Source: Enterococcus raffinosus (GTDB taxonomy: Bacteria > Bacillota > Bacilli > Lactobacillales > Enterococcaceae). Taken from it: a stretch of 64,000 nt of DNA. Under the pieces are notes generated by a model. That model worked only from the letters and a program-made list of their open reading frames with translations, searched no databases and was not told the origin of the DNA. The stretch is taken from the NCBI RefSeq assembly GCF_018917525.1, contig NZ_JAHLOS010000002.1, positions 186,001-250,000 on the forward strand, given 5' to 3'. A program made the position numbers and the translations under genes. Shown here piece by piece: positions 29,934-38,676 of the stretch (the stretch's first letter is position 1; every line of letters starts with the position of its first letter).

Positions 29934-30567
29934 CTTACTATATAAGGAGATTCGCTTAGCGGCTCACCCCAATTTATTTGTCTTCACCTTGATGGGACCG
30001 TTGGTGTTAATTCCCGGTTATCCCTATACGATGGTCTTTCTCTTTAGTCTGATTGGGAACTTTGTAAATTTGATGTACACCCGTGAAACCAATGATATCT
30101 ATTATTCCACCCTGCTGCCGTTGAAAAAGGCGGAAGTCGTCTTGGGAAAGTGGCTGGTATTACTTGTTTCACAGCTGCTGACAATCTTGATTTCAATTCC
30201 GTTTGCCTTTCTACGCCTGCAGCTGTTTTCACAACCTAATCCAGTGGGAATTGAAGCAAATACTGCCTTTTATGGGTTTGGGTTGATAATCTTCGCTTGC
30301 TTCAATTTGATTTTTCTAACGACTTACTTTAAAACCAGTTATAAGGTAGGAGCTTCTTTTCTAAAGGGATTATTTCCAGCGACCTTATTAGCAATAATCT
30401 TAGAAGTAATCGTCCACTTCCCTGCTCTTAAATGGTTGGACTCAGTCACTTTTGATGGGCAAATGCAGCAACTTCCAATTTTAGCCGCAGGAATCCTGAT
30501 TTATATCGTGGCGATGTGGGCAACCTATAAAATTTCTGTTCAGCGATTTAGTCAGGTAAATTTGTAG
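29923..30567 (+). CDS. ABC-2 type membrane permease
   Basis: The 214-residue hydrophobic protein has about six membrane segments (near residues 20-50, 70-95, 110-130, 140-160 and 185-205) and resembles ABC-2 permeases paired with YhcG/BcrA-like ATPases. It is the last gene of the regulator-ATPase-permease operon and is followed by a strong terminator. The substrate cannot be inferred. Confidence 0.85.
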   Translation: MISNLLYKEIRLAAHPNLFVFTLMGPLVLIPGYPYTMVFLFSLIGNFVNLMYTRETNDIYYSTLLPLKKAEVVLGKWLVLLVSQLLTILISIPFAFLRLQLFSQPNPVGIEANTAFYGFGLIIFACFNLIFLTTYFKTSYKVGASFLKGLFPATLLAIILEVIVHFPALKWLDSVTFDGQMQQLPILAAGILIYIVAMWATYKISVQRFSQVNL

Positions 30568-30590
30568 CTTCACCTAGTTCTTGTAGAACA

Positions 30591-30629
30591 AAAAAACGTT
30601 TTGATCAAAAAATTGATCAAAACGTTTTT
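30591..30629. terminator. Bidirectional terminator after the ABC permease
   Basis: AAAAAACGTTTTGATCAA pairs with TTGATCAAAACGTTTTTT across a short A-rich loop; A- and T-runs serve both converging genes. Confidence 0.9.
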
Positions 30630-30940
30630 TATTTCTCGAAATAGGCTGTCCAAGAAAGGCCCTCGCCGTTCGCTTTTGCTCCAACAAAATCCTTCTGAGT
30701 CGACTTTCTAACTAGCTTCCCCTCACCAGTCAGATCATCCATCATTTCTTGATGGCGTGAATAGGTCACCATTTCCAACTCATTCAAATCACGATTGGTA
30801 AAAAAGTCTTCGCTCGGTTCGACTTGTTCCGGTTGCGAAAAATCCGCTGTCACCTTCTCTTCTACTTCACCCTTTTGATTGAACCAAAAAAATAGAAATA
30901 CCGCCGCCAACACACCCACCAGTGCCAATACTTTTTTCAT
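30629..30940 (-). CDS. Small exported or membrane-anchored protein, unknown
   Basis: A 103-residue protein: an N-terminal hydrophobic segment (residues 3-20, KVLALVGVLAAVFLFFWF) and then an acidic domain with VEPSEDFFTNRDLNELE. No cysteine follows the segment, so it is not a lipoprotein, and the segment may stay as an anchor. I do not recognise the family. Its start has GGAGGACGCA upstream. It converges on the ABC operon and shares its terminator. Confidence 0.7.
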   Translation of the reverse strand: MKKVLALVGVLAAVFLFFWFNQKGEVEEKVTADFSQPEQVEPSEDFFTNRDLNELEMVTYSRHQEMMDDLTGEGKLVRKSTQKDFVGAKANGEGLSWTAYFEK

Positions 30941-31102
30941 TGCGTCCTCCTTGCAGCTTCCTCTTACTTTTCAGTATGCCACAGTTGAAAACGTTTTTGA
31001 ATGAAAAATTAATTGTTTATAGAATAAACTTTTTCAAGCTACGAATAGTTAGCGTTGGAGTTAACTTCTCATTAAAGATAATACTAAGAGTAACAATACC
31101 GC

Positions 31103-31942
31103 TTAGTCAAACTCTTCGTATTCATTTGGATCTTGACCCTCAATTCGTCCGTCGGCTTTTTCCAATAGATTGATGCGTTCAATTTCTGTTTGCGTCAATT
31201 CAAAATCAAAAATAGCCAAATTCTCTCGTTGATGCTGCAAATTCCGTGATTTAGGAATTGGAATAATTCCTCGTTGCGCGTGCCAGCGTAGGATGATTTG
31301 GGCTGAAGTTTTTCCATATTTTTCAGCCAATTCCGTAATCACCGCTTCTTTCAACGCATCGCTGCCGCGTCCTAGAGGACTCCACGCTTCAGTTATAATT
31401 CCACGTTCCTGATTGGCCTTTACCATTCGTTCTTGAACCCAATAAGGATGGATCTCAATTTGGTTGATTGCTGGGGTCACACCCGTTTCATCAATAATTT
31501 TATCTAAATGCTCTGGTTCAAAGTTCGATACCCCAATAGAACGGATTAGGCCTAATTTCTGAGCCGTCACCATCGCCTTCCAGGCTTCCACATACAAGCC
31601 ACGCTTTGGTAATGGCCAGTGGATCAGGTACAAATCAAAATAATCCAAGCCCATACGGAATAATGATTCCTGAATCATCATCAATGCGTCCTCATAGTGA
31701 TGATATTTACCTGGTAATTTCGTCGTCACAAAAAATTCAGAACGTGGAACTCCTGAGCGACGAATCGCCTCACCAACGATTCCTTCACTATCATAATTAG
31801 TGGAGGTGTCTAGCAAACGATAACCATCCTGAATCGCCGTCAAGATTTGGTCCAAGCCTTCCCCTCCGCGAATCTGATACGTACCTAAGCCAACTGCGGG
31901 TATTTGGTGTCCGTCATTCATAGTCATCAATGGTGCTTTCAT
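31103..31942 (-). CDS. Aldo/keto reductase
   Basis: The 279-residue TIM-barrel oxidoreductase shows the family marks: GLGTYQIRGGEG, LDTSTNYDSEGIVGEAI with catalytic Asp and Tyr, TTKLPGKYH with catalytic Lys, YLIHWPLPKRG with His, and the NADPH-binding IPIPKSRNLQHQRENL. It resembles the YvgN/2,5-diketogluconate reductase group that reduces small aldehydes such as methylglyoxal. Monocistronic; AAGGAGGAA precedes the start. Confidence 0.92.
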   Translation of the reverse strand: MKAPLMTMNDGHQIPAVGLGTYQIRGGEGLDQILTAIQDGYRLLDTSTNYDSEGIVGEAIRRSGVPRSEFFVTTKLPGKYHHYEDALMMIQESLFRMGLDYFDLYLIHWPLPKRGLYVEAWKAMVTAQKLGLIRSIGVSNFEPEHLDKIIDETGVTPAINQIEIHPYWVQERMVKANQERGIITEAWSPLGRGSDALKEAVITELAEKYGKTSAQIILRWHAQRGIIPIPKSRNLQHQRENLAIFDFELTQTEIERINLLEKADGRIEGQDPNEYEEFD

Positions 31943-32124
31943 CAGTAAATTCCTCCTTGTATTTTTAAAGCTTCCTTGTTCTCTCTATATCCACCATAAC
32001 ATCAAGTTCTCCTTGCTGTTAAATCCTCTGCTCAGCCGCCAATAAATTTTTTTAAGAATAGGAAGATAAATTAGGAGGAAAGAGGTATACTACAGAATGA
32101 ACACGTTAGAAGGAGATAATTACG

Positions 32125-32418
32125 ATGGATTCGATTATTTGTATAGTTCTAGGCATGTTGTTTGCCAATGGCGTTCCTCATTTTGTTAAGGGGATTACTG
32201 CAGAAAAGTGGGATGTTCCTTGGAAAAAACCTGCTTCCGCTTCTACAAATGTCTTGTGGGGAATCGCAAATTGGCTGGTCGTCGTGATCCTTTATGCGCT
32301 CTTCAAGCCAGACATCAATAGCTTCGATGCTGCCTGCTTCTTGATTGGGATGGGTATTACGGGCTACTATTTGGCTTTGCATTGGTCAGAAAAAACAAAT
32401 GAAAATGACGCTACTTGA
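32125..32418 (+). CDS. Small membrane protein, unknown
   Basis: A 97-residue protein with three hydrophobic segments (about 3-22, 46-63 and 68-88) and a polar C-terminus ending KTNENDAT. AGAAGGAGA lies 8-10 nt before the ATG, and a terminator follows. Similar short proteins occur in lactic acid bacteria and are described only as hypothetical membrane proteins. Confidence 0.75.
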   Translation: MDSIICIVLGMLFANGVPHFVKGITAEKWDVPWKKPASASTNVLWGIANWLVVVILYALFKPDINSFDAACFLIGMGITGYYLALHWSEKTNENDAT

Positions 32419-32437
32419 TGAGCAGCGTCATTTTTTA
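32402..32437. terminator. Terminator between two converging small genes
   Basis: AAATGACGCT pairs with AGCGTCATTT around a 10 nt loop containing the upstream gene's stop; TTTTTT follows on the plus strand. Confidence 0.85.
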
Positions 32438-32818
32438 TCCTTCAATTTCCTTTTTTTGTTTCTTTGTCAGCTTCTGATAAACCAGTTGATAAGAAACCTC
32501 GATCAATTGCTTGATGGCATCATCGGTTAATTCTTCACTCGCCAATTTGATCGAATTCCAGTGATTCTTATTCGTGTAATACCCTGGGATCACGGTTCCA
32601 GCGTAAATTTCCCGCAGCTCTTCATTTTTTTCCGGTAAATTTTTCAGTGTTATGATGGCATCTTCGCTTGCTTCGTCGCTCATCATGCCAAACATCTTCC
32701 CCTGCAAATCAAAATAAAGCACTTCCCAATCTTCGCGAAAATAGACTTTCGCACCCTTTAATGTCTCCCCGAACGCTTTAAAGGTTTCAATTCGTTGTTG
32801 CAACACCTTATTCTCCAT
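32435..32818 (-). CDS. MmcQ/YjbR-family protein
   Basis: The 127-residue protein matches the YjbR/MmcQ family, small proteins with a double-wing DNA-binding-like fold: KVYFREDWEVLYFDLQGKMFG, then PGYYTNKNHWNSIKL, and a helical C-terminus ending in a Lys-rich tail. The role of the family is not settled. Starts after AAGGAGGAACT; no operon partner. Confidence 0.83.
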   Translation of the reverse strand: MENKVLQQRIETFKAFGETLKGAKVYFREDWEVLYFDLQGKMFGMMSDEASEDAIITLKNLPEKNEELREIYAGTVIPGYYTNKNHWNSIKLASEELTDDAIKQLIEVSYQLVYQKLTKKQKKEIEG

Positions 32819-32913
32819 AGTTCCTCCTTGATTGTAGGCTAGAATGATTCTCTATCTTATTCATACCTAGTATAACGTTTTCAAGTGTCCGCTGCCTACA
32901 AAAGAAGTCTTTT

Positions 32914-33648
32914 TTACAAATCCTGTTTCTTAAATAGCCAATAAGCTGCAACTAAACCAACGATACCTGTCAGAAAAATACTCCCCAGCGTTAATAGATC
33001 ATCTTTTGAAGTCAGGTCCATCAAATTTTGAACAACCACCGCTGACCACGGAATGATTCGGGCTAATTTGAAGGGCATGTTTATCGCAAACATCTCGATT
33101 CCAGTAAAAGCGAGCGCAACCATGATCGTGGGATAGAATAGTTTTCGCTGCATAACGCTGACTGTTAACAAAGGAATCGCAGCAATAAATCCAAGCAAAC
33201 AGTATTTAAGTAAGGTGGTAATCAGCATTTTCGTTCCTGTTAAACCGAAAGTATCCGGATAGATTAGCCAGCCGCCGATCGTATAAATAACAATAACACC
33301 AATTAACGTTCCAAGGTACCAGATAAACCAAATCACCAATTTTCCTAAAAGAAATCGCCATCTAGAGGTTGGTGCGGTCAATACATTGTTGATGGTTCGA
33401 TCTTCATACTCACGCTGCATCAAGAAAGTAATGATGAAACCGCTCATAATGGATAAAACCATCCCTACAACCACATAAACACTCATCAACCAAGTCTGAT
33501 AGTTTTCAATTGGACTCTCAACTATGACTAAATCCTTAAACACCATAAAAGCTGAGACGAGTAGCGTAAGTAAAGAACATACGGCAAATATCCTGTTGCG
33601 TCTGAGCTTCATCCATTCAGCAGAAATCACATTAAGCAATGCCAACAC
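32914..33648 (-). CDS. ABC-2 type permease of the two-component-linked transporter
   Basis: The 244-residue protein has about six membrane segments (near 20-40, 53-80, 105-130, 148-170, 175-195, 220-238) typical of LanE/LanG and BcrB permeases, with the conserved LNVISAEWMKLRRNRIFA N-terminus that begins many lantibiotic-immunity permeases. It overlaps its ATPase by 17 nt and is the last gene of a four-gene unit with a response regulator and kinase, suggesting export or self-protection against an antimicrobial peptide. Confidence 0.85.
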   Translation of the reverse strand: MLALLNVISAEWMKLRRNRIFAVCSLLTLLVSAFMVFKDLVIVESPIENYQTWLMSVYVVVGMVLSIMSGFIITFLMQREYEDRTINNVLTAPTSRWRFLLGKLVIWFIWYLGTLIGVIVIYTIGGWLIYPDTFGLTGTKMLITTLLKYCLLGFIAAIPLLTVSVMQRKLFYPTIMVALAFTGIEMFAINMPFKLARIIPWSAVVVQNLMDLTSKDDLLTLGSIFLTGIVGLVAAYWLFKKQDL

Positions 33649-34552
33649 CTCCCGTAATCTCCCGGAAATGTTCTTCTAAATTTCCAGAGCCGATAAACAG
33701 GCTTGAGACCTCGATCCCATTTTTTCCAAATAAGTGATTGATTTCTTGCGGTTCATAAGTAAAATCAAAAATTTTGATCGTATTATTTTCAGCGACCGAA
33801 TAATTGGTTAGCTGCATTTTCTCTTCTAATAAACGCGCAGCTTGGTGTACATCTGATACGGTAATGCTGATAAAGCATTGATTGTGTTGCTCAATTTGAT
33901 TCATGTCACATTCTTCCAACAGCTCGCCATCATGTAAGATACCAATGATATCCGCGATTTGCTCAATCTCCGACAACTGATGGCTAGAGATTAGAATCGT
34001 TTTTCCGTGAACCTCCGCTAATTTCTTCAACAATTTACGAATTTCAACGATTCCGATCGGGTCCAAACCATTTGTTGGTTCATCCAAAATTAATAATTCC
34101 GGATCATTCATCAAGGCATTGGCGATCCCCAGACGCTGCTTCATTCCTAATGAATAATTGGCAAAGCGTTTGTGCCCTGCACGAGATAAATCTACCAGCT
34201 TCAATGCCCTTTCTACACTGCTTTTTTGAATCTGACCTTTCAGCTTAGAAAAAACAGTTAAATTTTCTGGACCTGATAAATAAGGGTAAAAACTTGGCGT
34301 TTCGATCATATTTCCGATCCGTGAATACACTTCAGGATGCTTCATTGGCGATTGGTCAAATAACCGGACTTCGCCTGAACTTGCGCCCGCTAATCCTAAA
34401 AGTATTTTCATGATCGTCGTTTTCCCTGCACCGTTACGTCCCAAAAGTCCATAGATTTTCCCCTTAGGAATCGTCATCGATACATCTTTGACAACGGTCT
34501 GATCGCTGTAGTGCTTCGTCAGCGCGGCGGTCTTTACAATAAATTTTTCCAT
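33632..34552 (-). CDS. ABC transporter ATP-binding protein (LanF/BcrA-like)
   Basis: The protein of about 306 residues shows Walker A GRNGAGKTT, signature YSLGMKQRLGIA, Walker B LLILDEPTNGLDP and H-loop ISSHQLSE, followed by a C-terminal domain as in antimicrobial-peptide exporters. I start at ATG 34552 with AAAGGA 8 nt upstream. It lies between the kinase and permease genes. The family includes nisin and bacitracin immunity ATPases; the actual substrate is unknown. Confidence 0.9.
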   Translation of the reverse strand: MEKFIVKTAALTKHYSDQTVVKDVSMTIPKGKIYGLLGRNGAGKTTIMKILLGLAGASSGEVRLFDQSPMKHPEVYSRIGNMIETPSFYPYLSGPENLTVFSKLKGQIQKSSVERALKLVDLSRAGHKRFANYSLGMKQRLGIANALMNDPELLILDEPTNGLDPIGIVEIRKLLKKLAEVHGKTILISSHQLSEIEQIADIIGILHDGELLEECDMNQIEQHNQCFISITVSDVHQAARLLEEKMQLTNYSVAENNTIKIFDFTYEPQEINHLFGKNGIEVSSLFIGSGNLEEHFREITGGVGIA

Positions 34553-34630
34553 GGCGACCATCCTTTCTATACCTTTAGCTTAGCAGTGCTACCTTGTCCT
34601 AACCTTGCCGAATTCTTGTTTTTCTCTGGT

Positions 34631-35539
34631 TTATTTAGGCAACATCAAGAAGAAGCTTGTTCCTTCACCTAGTTTGCTTTGAACGCTGATTTCTCCATGA
34701 TGGGCCGTAATTAATTCCTGGACGATCGCCAGACCCAAGCCATTTCCCTTTGAGCCACGCGCCTCATCGCCTTTATATAAACGGTTAAAGATCCTTGGTA
34801 AATGTTGTTCTGAGATCCCTCGTCCATTGTCGGAAATTTCCAGTCGTACTTGCTGGTCCTGCTCCACTAATCTAATCGTCACCTTATTTCCTTGACTGTG
34901 CTTCAAACAATTTTCCAGTAAATTATCGATGATCCAGCGAAACGCTGCTGCATCAATCGTACAGCGAAGCTCCTTTTCAGGAATCTGGATGTCATAGCTA
35001 AACCGCATTTCCATCCGAGGAATCCACTCACTGACAATCTCTCTTAAAAACTCACTAACATCGGTTGCTTCAAATTGATAGTGCCGTTCGCCAGATTCAA
35101 GCTTGACCCATTCAAAAAGTGTCTCGATATACGTTTCTAATTCAAAGGCTTTCGCCTGAGCTGCCTGCAAATACTCCTGCTGCTCCGCTTCCGTAACCAA
35201 ACCGTCAGTAATCGCTTCTAAATAACCAATCAATGAAGCCAATGGCGTTCGAACATCATGGGATAAGCTAGTGATCAACTTGCGATATTCATTCTCCGAA
35301 ATCTGCAAGCGGCTAAGCTGCTGTTTGATTTCTGAAACGATCTCATTTAACCGAAAACAAAGTGCTGCTATATCAGAGTTTTCATCCACAACGATTTTCC
35401 GATCGAGATTGCCCTCGCCGATATCTTCCAACACAGCCATTGCTTGTACAATCTGACGTTTATTTTGTTGCAGCCTCACAATCAGCAGCAAACATAATAC
35501 CGCCAGCAATAAGCAAATTATACTCAACACCAACATCAT
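34631..35539 (-). CDS. Sensor histidine kinase
   Basis: The 302-residue kinase has a single N-terminal membrane segment (about 3-23), a HAMP-like linker, the H-box SLSHDVRTPLASLIGYLEA with the phosphorylated His, an N-box IIDNLLENCLKHS, and G-boxes DNGRGIS and GNGLGLAIV. There is almost no extracellular sensor loop, so it probably senses within the membrane or through the adjoining transporter. It starts directly after the regulator's stop codon, with CAGGAGGG as the ribosome-binding site. Confidence 0.92.
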   Translation of the reverse strand: MMLVLSIICLLLAVLCLLLIVRLQQNKRQIVQAMAVLEDIGEGNLDRKIVVDENSDIAALCFRLNEIVSEIKQQLSRLQISENEYRKLITSLSHDVRTPLASLIGYLEAITDGLVTEAEQQEYLQAAQAKAFELETYIETLFEWVKLESGERHYQFEATDVSEFLREIVSEWIPRMEMRFSYDIQIPEKELRCTIDAAAFRWIIDNLLENCLKHSQGNKVTIRLVEQDQQVRLEISDNGRGISEQHLPRIFNRLYKGDEARGSKGNGLGLAIVQELITAHHGEISVQSKLGEGTSFFLMLPK

Positions 35540-36241
35540 TTATCCCTCCTGATTAAATCGATAACCCACACCTCGAACAGTTTGAATAAAAAATGGCTGC
35601 ACTACATCTGGCTCGATCTTCTTCCGCAACTTGCTGATAAAGGACATAATGTTGTTATCATCAAAGGCATAATCCGCGCCCCAGACCTGTTGATAAATTT
35701 GCCGCTTCGTAAAAATCTGCCCCTTATGAGAGGCCAGAAAATATAACAACTCAAACTCTTTTCCAGTCAGTTTCAACGGTTTTTCATTCAATAAGACAAT
35801 TCGTGTTTGTCGATTAAGAGTTAGATGATTCAATATTAACGGCTTTTCATCAATAGCCGCTTGATTAAACTTCGTATAACGCCGAACCAACGAATCAACC
35901 CGTGCCATCAATTCCGCCATGCTGAAAGGCTTCGTCAAATAATCATCCGCCCCCAATTGCAGTCCCCGAATCTTATCCGCCTCTTCATTTTTAGCTGTCA
36001 ACATCAAAATCGGTACCACACTTTGTTTACGGATCTCTGCTAAAATACTCATGCCATCAATTTGCGGCAGCATGATATCCAAGACAATCAAATGATAATC
36101 ACCCGACAGTGCCAATTGCAGACCACCAGCACCCGTATGGACAAGCTGCGTTTCGTAACCAGTATTTTTTAAATAACGATCAATAATCGAACAAAGCTCC
36201 TGGTCATCATCAATGACCAATACCTTAGTTTCCTCCTGCAT
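35540..36241 (-). CDS. OmpR-family response regulator
   Basis: The protein of about 233 residues has a receiver domain (phospho-acceptor in LIVLDIMLPQIDG; LTAKNEEADKIRGLQLGADDYLTKPF) and a C-terminal winged helix (GKEFELLYFLASHKGQIFTKRQIYQQVWG). It is first in the regulator-kinase-ATPase-permease unit and probably activates the transporter genes. The ATG at 36241 is chosen because GGAGAGG precedes it; five more in-frame residues lie upstream. Confidence 0.93.
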   Translation of the reverse strand: MQEETKVLVIDDDQELCSIIDRYLKNTGYETQLVHTGAGGLQLALSGDYHLIVLDIMLPQIDGMSILAEIRKQSVVPILMLTAKNEEADKIRGLQLGADDYLTKPFSMAELMARVDSLVRRYTKFNQAAIDEKPLILNHLTLNRQTRIVLLNEKPLKLTGKEFELLYFLASHKGQIFTKRQIYQQVWGADYAFDDNNIMSFISKLRKKIEPDVVQPFFIQTVRGVGYRFNQEG

Positions 36242-36352
36242 AAGCCCTCTCCTCATAAAAAATAATTATTCTATTATTAATTCTAGCAAATAACTTGAAC
36301 GTTTCGGACGAAAGTTTCAGAGTTTAGGAATAAAAGAAGAACGGGAAAAGAA

Positions 36353-36380
36353 AAACACCTTCCGCTGTTGGAAAGTGTTT
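36353..36380 (-). terminator. Terminator downstream of CRISPR array 1
   Basis: 36353-36363 pairs with 36370-36380 in 10 of 11 positions, around GCTGTT. On the minus strand TTTTTCTTTT follows. It is about 150 bp beyond the last intact repeat and would end the array transcript. Confidence 0.7.
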
Positions 36381-36527
36381 TGGGAAAACTTCGGGGAATG
36401 GGCGGTGGACAAGGATTTGATTCTTTAGTTGGTTTGTTTTTCAAATAGTAAGTGTCGCCAACTGATCTTTTAATCTGTTTTAGATTTGAACCTTTCCGAA
36501 AGGGCCCGGCGTTCAAGTGCATATGAG

Positions 36528-37017
36528 ATTTACATTCCACTGTTTTAGACTTTGATTTTGATGAAATGTCTTCAAGTGATGAAATCCTCACTGATTTACA
36601 TTCCACTATTTTAGACTTTGATTATTTCCTGGAGTTTGTTTTTTTCCTCGTCAACTTCATTTACATTCCACTATTTTAGACTTTGATTGCTAACGAAAGA
36701 AGGATTGGTTAGAATTCAAGGGTATTTACATTCCACTATTTTAGACTTTGATTAAAATTGAGCGATTAAACTTCAATAGACAGATTCGAATTTACATTCC
36801 ACTATTTTAGACTTTGATTCGTGGCTGCCTTAAGAGCGGAAGCAATAATTGTCATATTTACATTCCACTATTTTAGACTTTGATTTGAATTGCCTGATAC
36901 CTTTGCTCATTACAGACCAAAATTTACATTCCACTATTTTAGACTTTGATTATAATCACTAAGATACGGAACCGGCATGTTATAAAAATTTACATTCCAC
37001 TATTTTAGACTTTGATT
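36528..37017 (-). CRISPR. CRISPR array 1, 8 repeats
   Basis: Eight 30 bp repeats and seven spacers of about 35-37 bp. On the plus strand repeats open ATTTACATTCCACTATTTT and close GACTTTGATT; the crRNA strand is the minus strand, so the crRNA handle is ATGTAAAT. The oldest repeat (36528-36557) has G in place of A in CACTATTTT. A weak degenerate repeat may lie at about 36463-36491. The leader is at the high-coordinate end. The distinct GACTTTG half separates this array from arrays 2 and 3. Confidence 0.97.
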
Positions 37018-37200
37018 CCCACCTACAATTATACTTTATGCCGCAATGATCTAATAGCATATTTCTGTCGATCTCTATCTTTCGTTGCTGTTACTTAGTA
37101 AACATAACAGTCCCTTTGAACAAAAACCCGTTTATTTCAATAGTTATTAGTTGCTGTCGTAACTACAGGTATTTTAATCTTTATTAGGTCGACAGATTTG
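37018..37200 (-). promoter_or_regulatory. Leader of CRISPR array 1
   Basis: A minus-strand TATAAT (37033-37028) ends 10 bp from the first repeat, so transcription should begin at or just before it. Motifs shared with leaders 2 and 3 at constant spacing: TTTCTGTCGATCTC at 37062, CTGTCGTAACTA at 37154 (+92) and TCGACAGATT at 37189 (+35). Confidence 0.85.
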
Positions 37201-37302
37201 CTGCCATTCGAACAGATCTTTTACACAATTGATAAAGTTGTATCTCATTATTCTTACTTAGAAATTTTCTTTTAATTATGTGTTTGAAAATAAATTTTAC
37301 TT

Positions 37303-38127
37303 TTAAAAGTGATCCTCACAAATTTGTTCAATTTCTCCATAACCAAAATAGTACTTACCGTGAGCTAGCTGTGATTTAAACCAAGAATGCATCTCTTCTT
37401 GTTCTTGGTTAGTCGCTTTATTAAGAAGTGATTCCCAGGTGTACCGACACTCCGCGGACAGTTCAAATAGCTCTCCTTCAAAATCATCCATATCCACTTC
37501 CCTAACTTTTAGAATAATGTGATTTATCAATTGAAAAGCAGCAAGATATGCCTCTTTCTCTATGACAGGTGTAATTTCTTCGTTGATAAATTCTATTAAG
37601 TCAGCAACAAAGTTTTCTATTTGATGGTACTCAAGGTAATTTTCATAGCCAGCATGTTGCTGAATAATTTTATCGATTTTATGGTTTAATTGTTGTATGT
37701 CTTTATCGGTAATATGAGGCGAGATTAGTCGAGCAAAACGATGAGCTAAGCTTTTATCCTTCCATAAGAGCTCAATTAAGAACTCACGGACGACTCCTTC
37801 ATCTGCATTCATTACCATTTTTTCAACTTGTTCCGACACCCCTGTTTCCTCATCCCAACGTTCATCTGCTTTCCAATCTTCATATTCATATAAAACAGCC
37901 GCCATATGCTTGCAGTTATTATTCGCATCCGCAAACGGGCAATCACAATAAAGCCTAGGAAAATCATAACCAATTCCTTCAATCACAACCTGATAGTCCT
38001 CTGTCCCAGCAACGGATGCTTCTATCAAATTATCCTTTAGCCAAAAATCAACGATCCGATCTTCTAAGAAATACTCATATCCTCTTTCCAAAATATGTGG
38101 TTTAAATAATCTTTCCCATCTCGCCAT
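37303..38127 (-). CDS. SWIM zinc-finger protein between CRISPR arrays
   Basis: The 274-residue protein carries a SWIM-type zinc site, LYCDCPFADANNNCKHMAAV (CxC...CxH, residues about 58-75), preceded by a strand-rich N-terminus, and an all-helical, acidic C-terminal region. SWIM domains bind nucleic acid or protein, often with Snf2 helicases, none of which is nearby. It follows the DUF3841 gene by 10 nt, so the two form an operon wedged between arrays 1 and 2 on the same strand. A link to CRISPR function is only positional. Confidence 0.82.
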   Translation of the reverse strand: MARWERLFKPHILERGYEYFLEDRIVDFWLKDNLIEASVAGTEDYQVVIEGIGYDFPRLYCDCPFADANNNCKHMAAVLYEYEDWKADERWDEETGVSEQVEKMVMNADEGVVREFLIELLWKDKSLAHRFARLISPHITDKDIQQLNHKIDKIIQQHAGYENYLEYHQIENFVADLIEFINEEITPVIEKEAYLAAFQLINHIILKVREVDMDDFEGELFELSAECRYTWESLLNKATNQEQEEMHSWFKSQLAHGKYYFGYGEIEQICEDHF

Positions 38128-38137
38128 AATATGCCTC

Positions 38138-38617
38138 CTAGGTTATTCGCTTGATCCAGTCCTTATGCAATCGTGTTGTGATTCCTTGTACTCTTCCAGC
38201 TTGTTCGTGTTTCTTTAACTGGAAAATTTCTTCATATCTTTCGCTTTCGTCTTTTTTCCCTTCCCACAAACGATTCAGAACTTCATGCCATCTAAAGAAA
38301 TCCGACCATAAAATATCTTTTTTATAGGAGCTCGCAGGAATTTCAAAGGTAAACAATGCATACCGTGAAAAATCAAGATTATTTCTGTCATATAGATACG
38401 CCTGAATATCCGGCCATACCCAAATCAGATCGCGATCTAAAGGAATAATCATACGTTTTTCAAATTGTCCTTTCATCCATTCTAGAGCCCACAAACAATT
38501 GGCTCCTTCTTCGTCATCTGTAAAAATAGAATTTTCTGGATCTCTTTGAGGTAAAATAAATCCCTGTGAGTCAGAATATGATAAAAAATCTCTTTGTTGA
38601 ACCGTGTATACTTTCAT
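38138..38617 (-). CDS. DUF3841-family protein
   Basis: The 159-residue protein resembles DUF3841: it begins MKVYTVQQRDFLSYSDSQGF and has CLWALEWMKGQFEKRM and LFTFEIPASSYKKDIL with FFRWHEVLN. The family has no known function. It starts 60 bp downstream of the oldest repeat of array 2, after GAGGAAG. I see no terminator between array and gene, so it and the SWIM gene may be expressed from array-2 readthrough. Confidence 0.75.
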   Translation of the reverse strand: MKVYTVQQRDFLSYSDSQGFILPQRDPENSIFTDDEEGANCLWALEWMKGQFEKRMIIPLDRDLIWVWPDIQAYLYDRNNLDFSRYALFTFEIPASSYKKDILWSDFFRWHEVLNRLWEGKKDESERYEEIFQLKKHEQAGRVQGITTRLHKDWIKRIT

Positions 38618-38676
38618 GTTTTCTTCCTCGCAGTATTCAGATTAGCTCCGATAATCTTTAAAGCTTACTCGATGCA

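Noticed and set aside
36283..36606. Minus-strand frame of 107 codons beside array 1
   Set aside because: It crosses the terminator hairpin and the oldest repeats.
37018..37061. The 44 bp next to the first repeat as an extra spacer in each leader
   Set aside because: Leaders 1 and 3 align there and all three place a -10 hexamer at the same spot, so it is leader.
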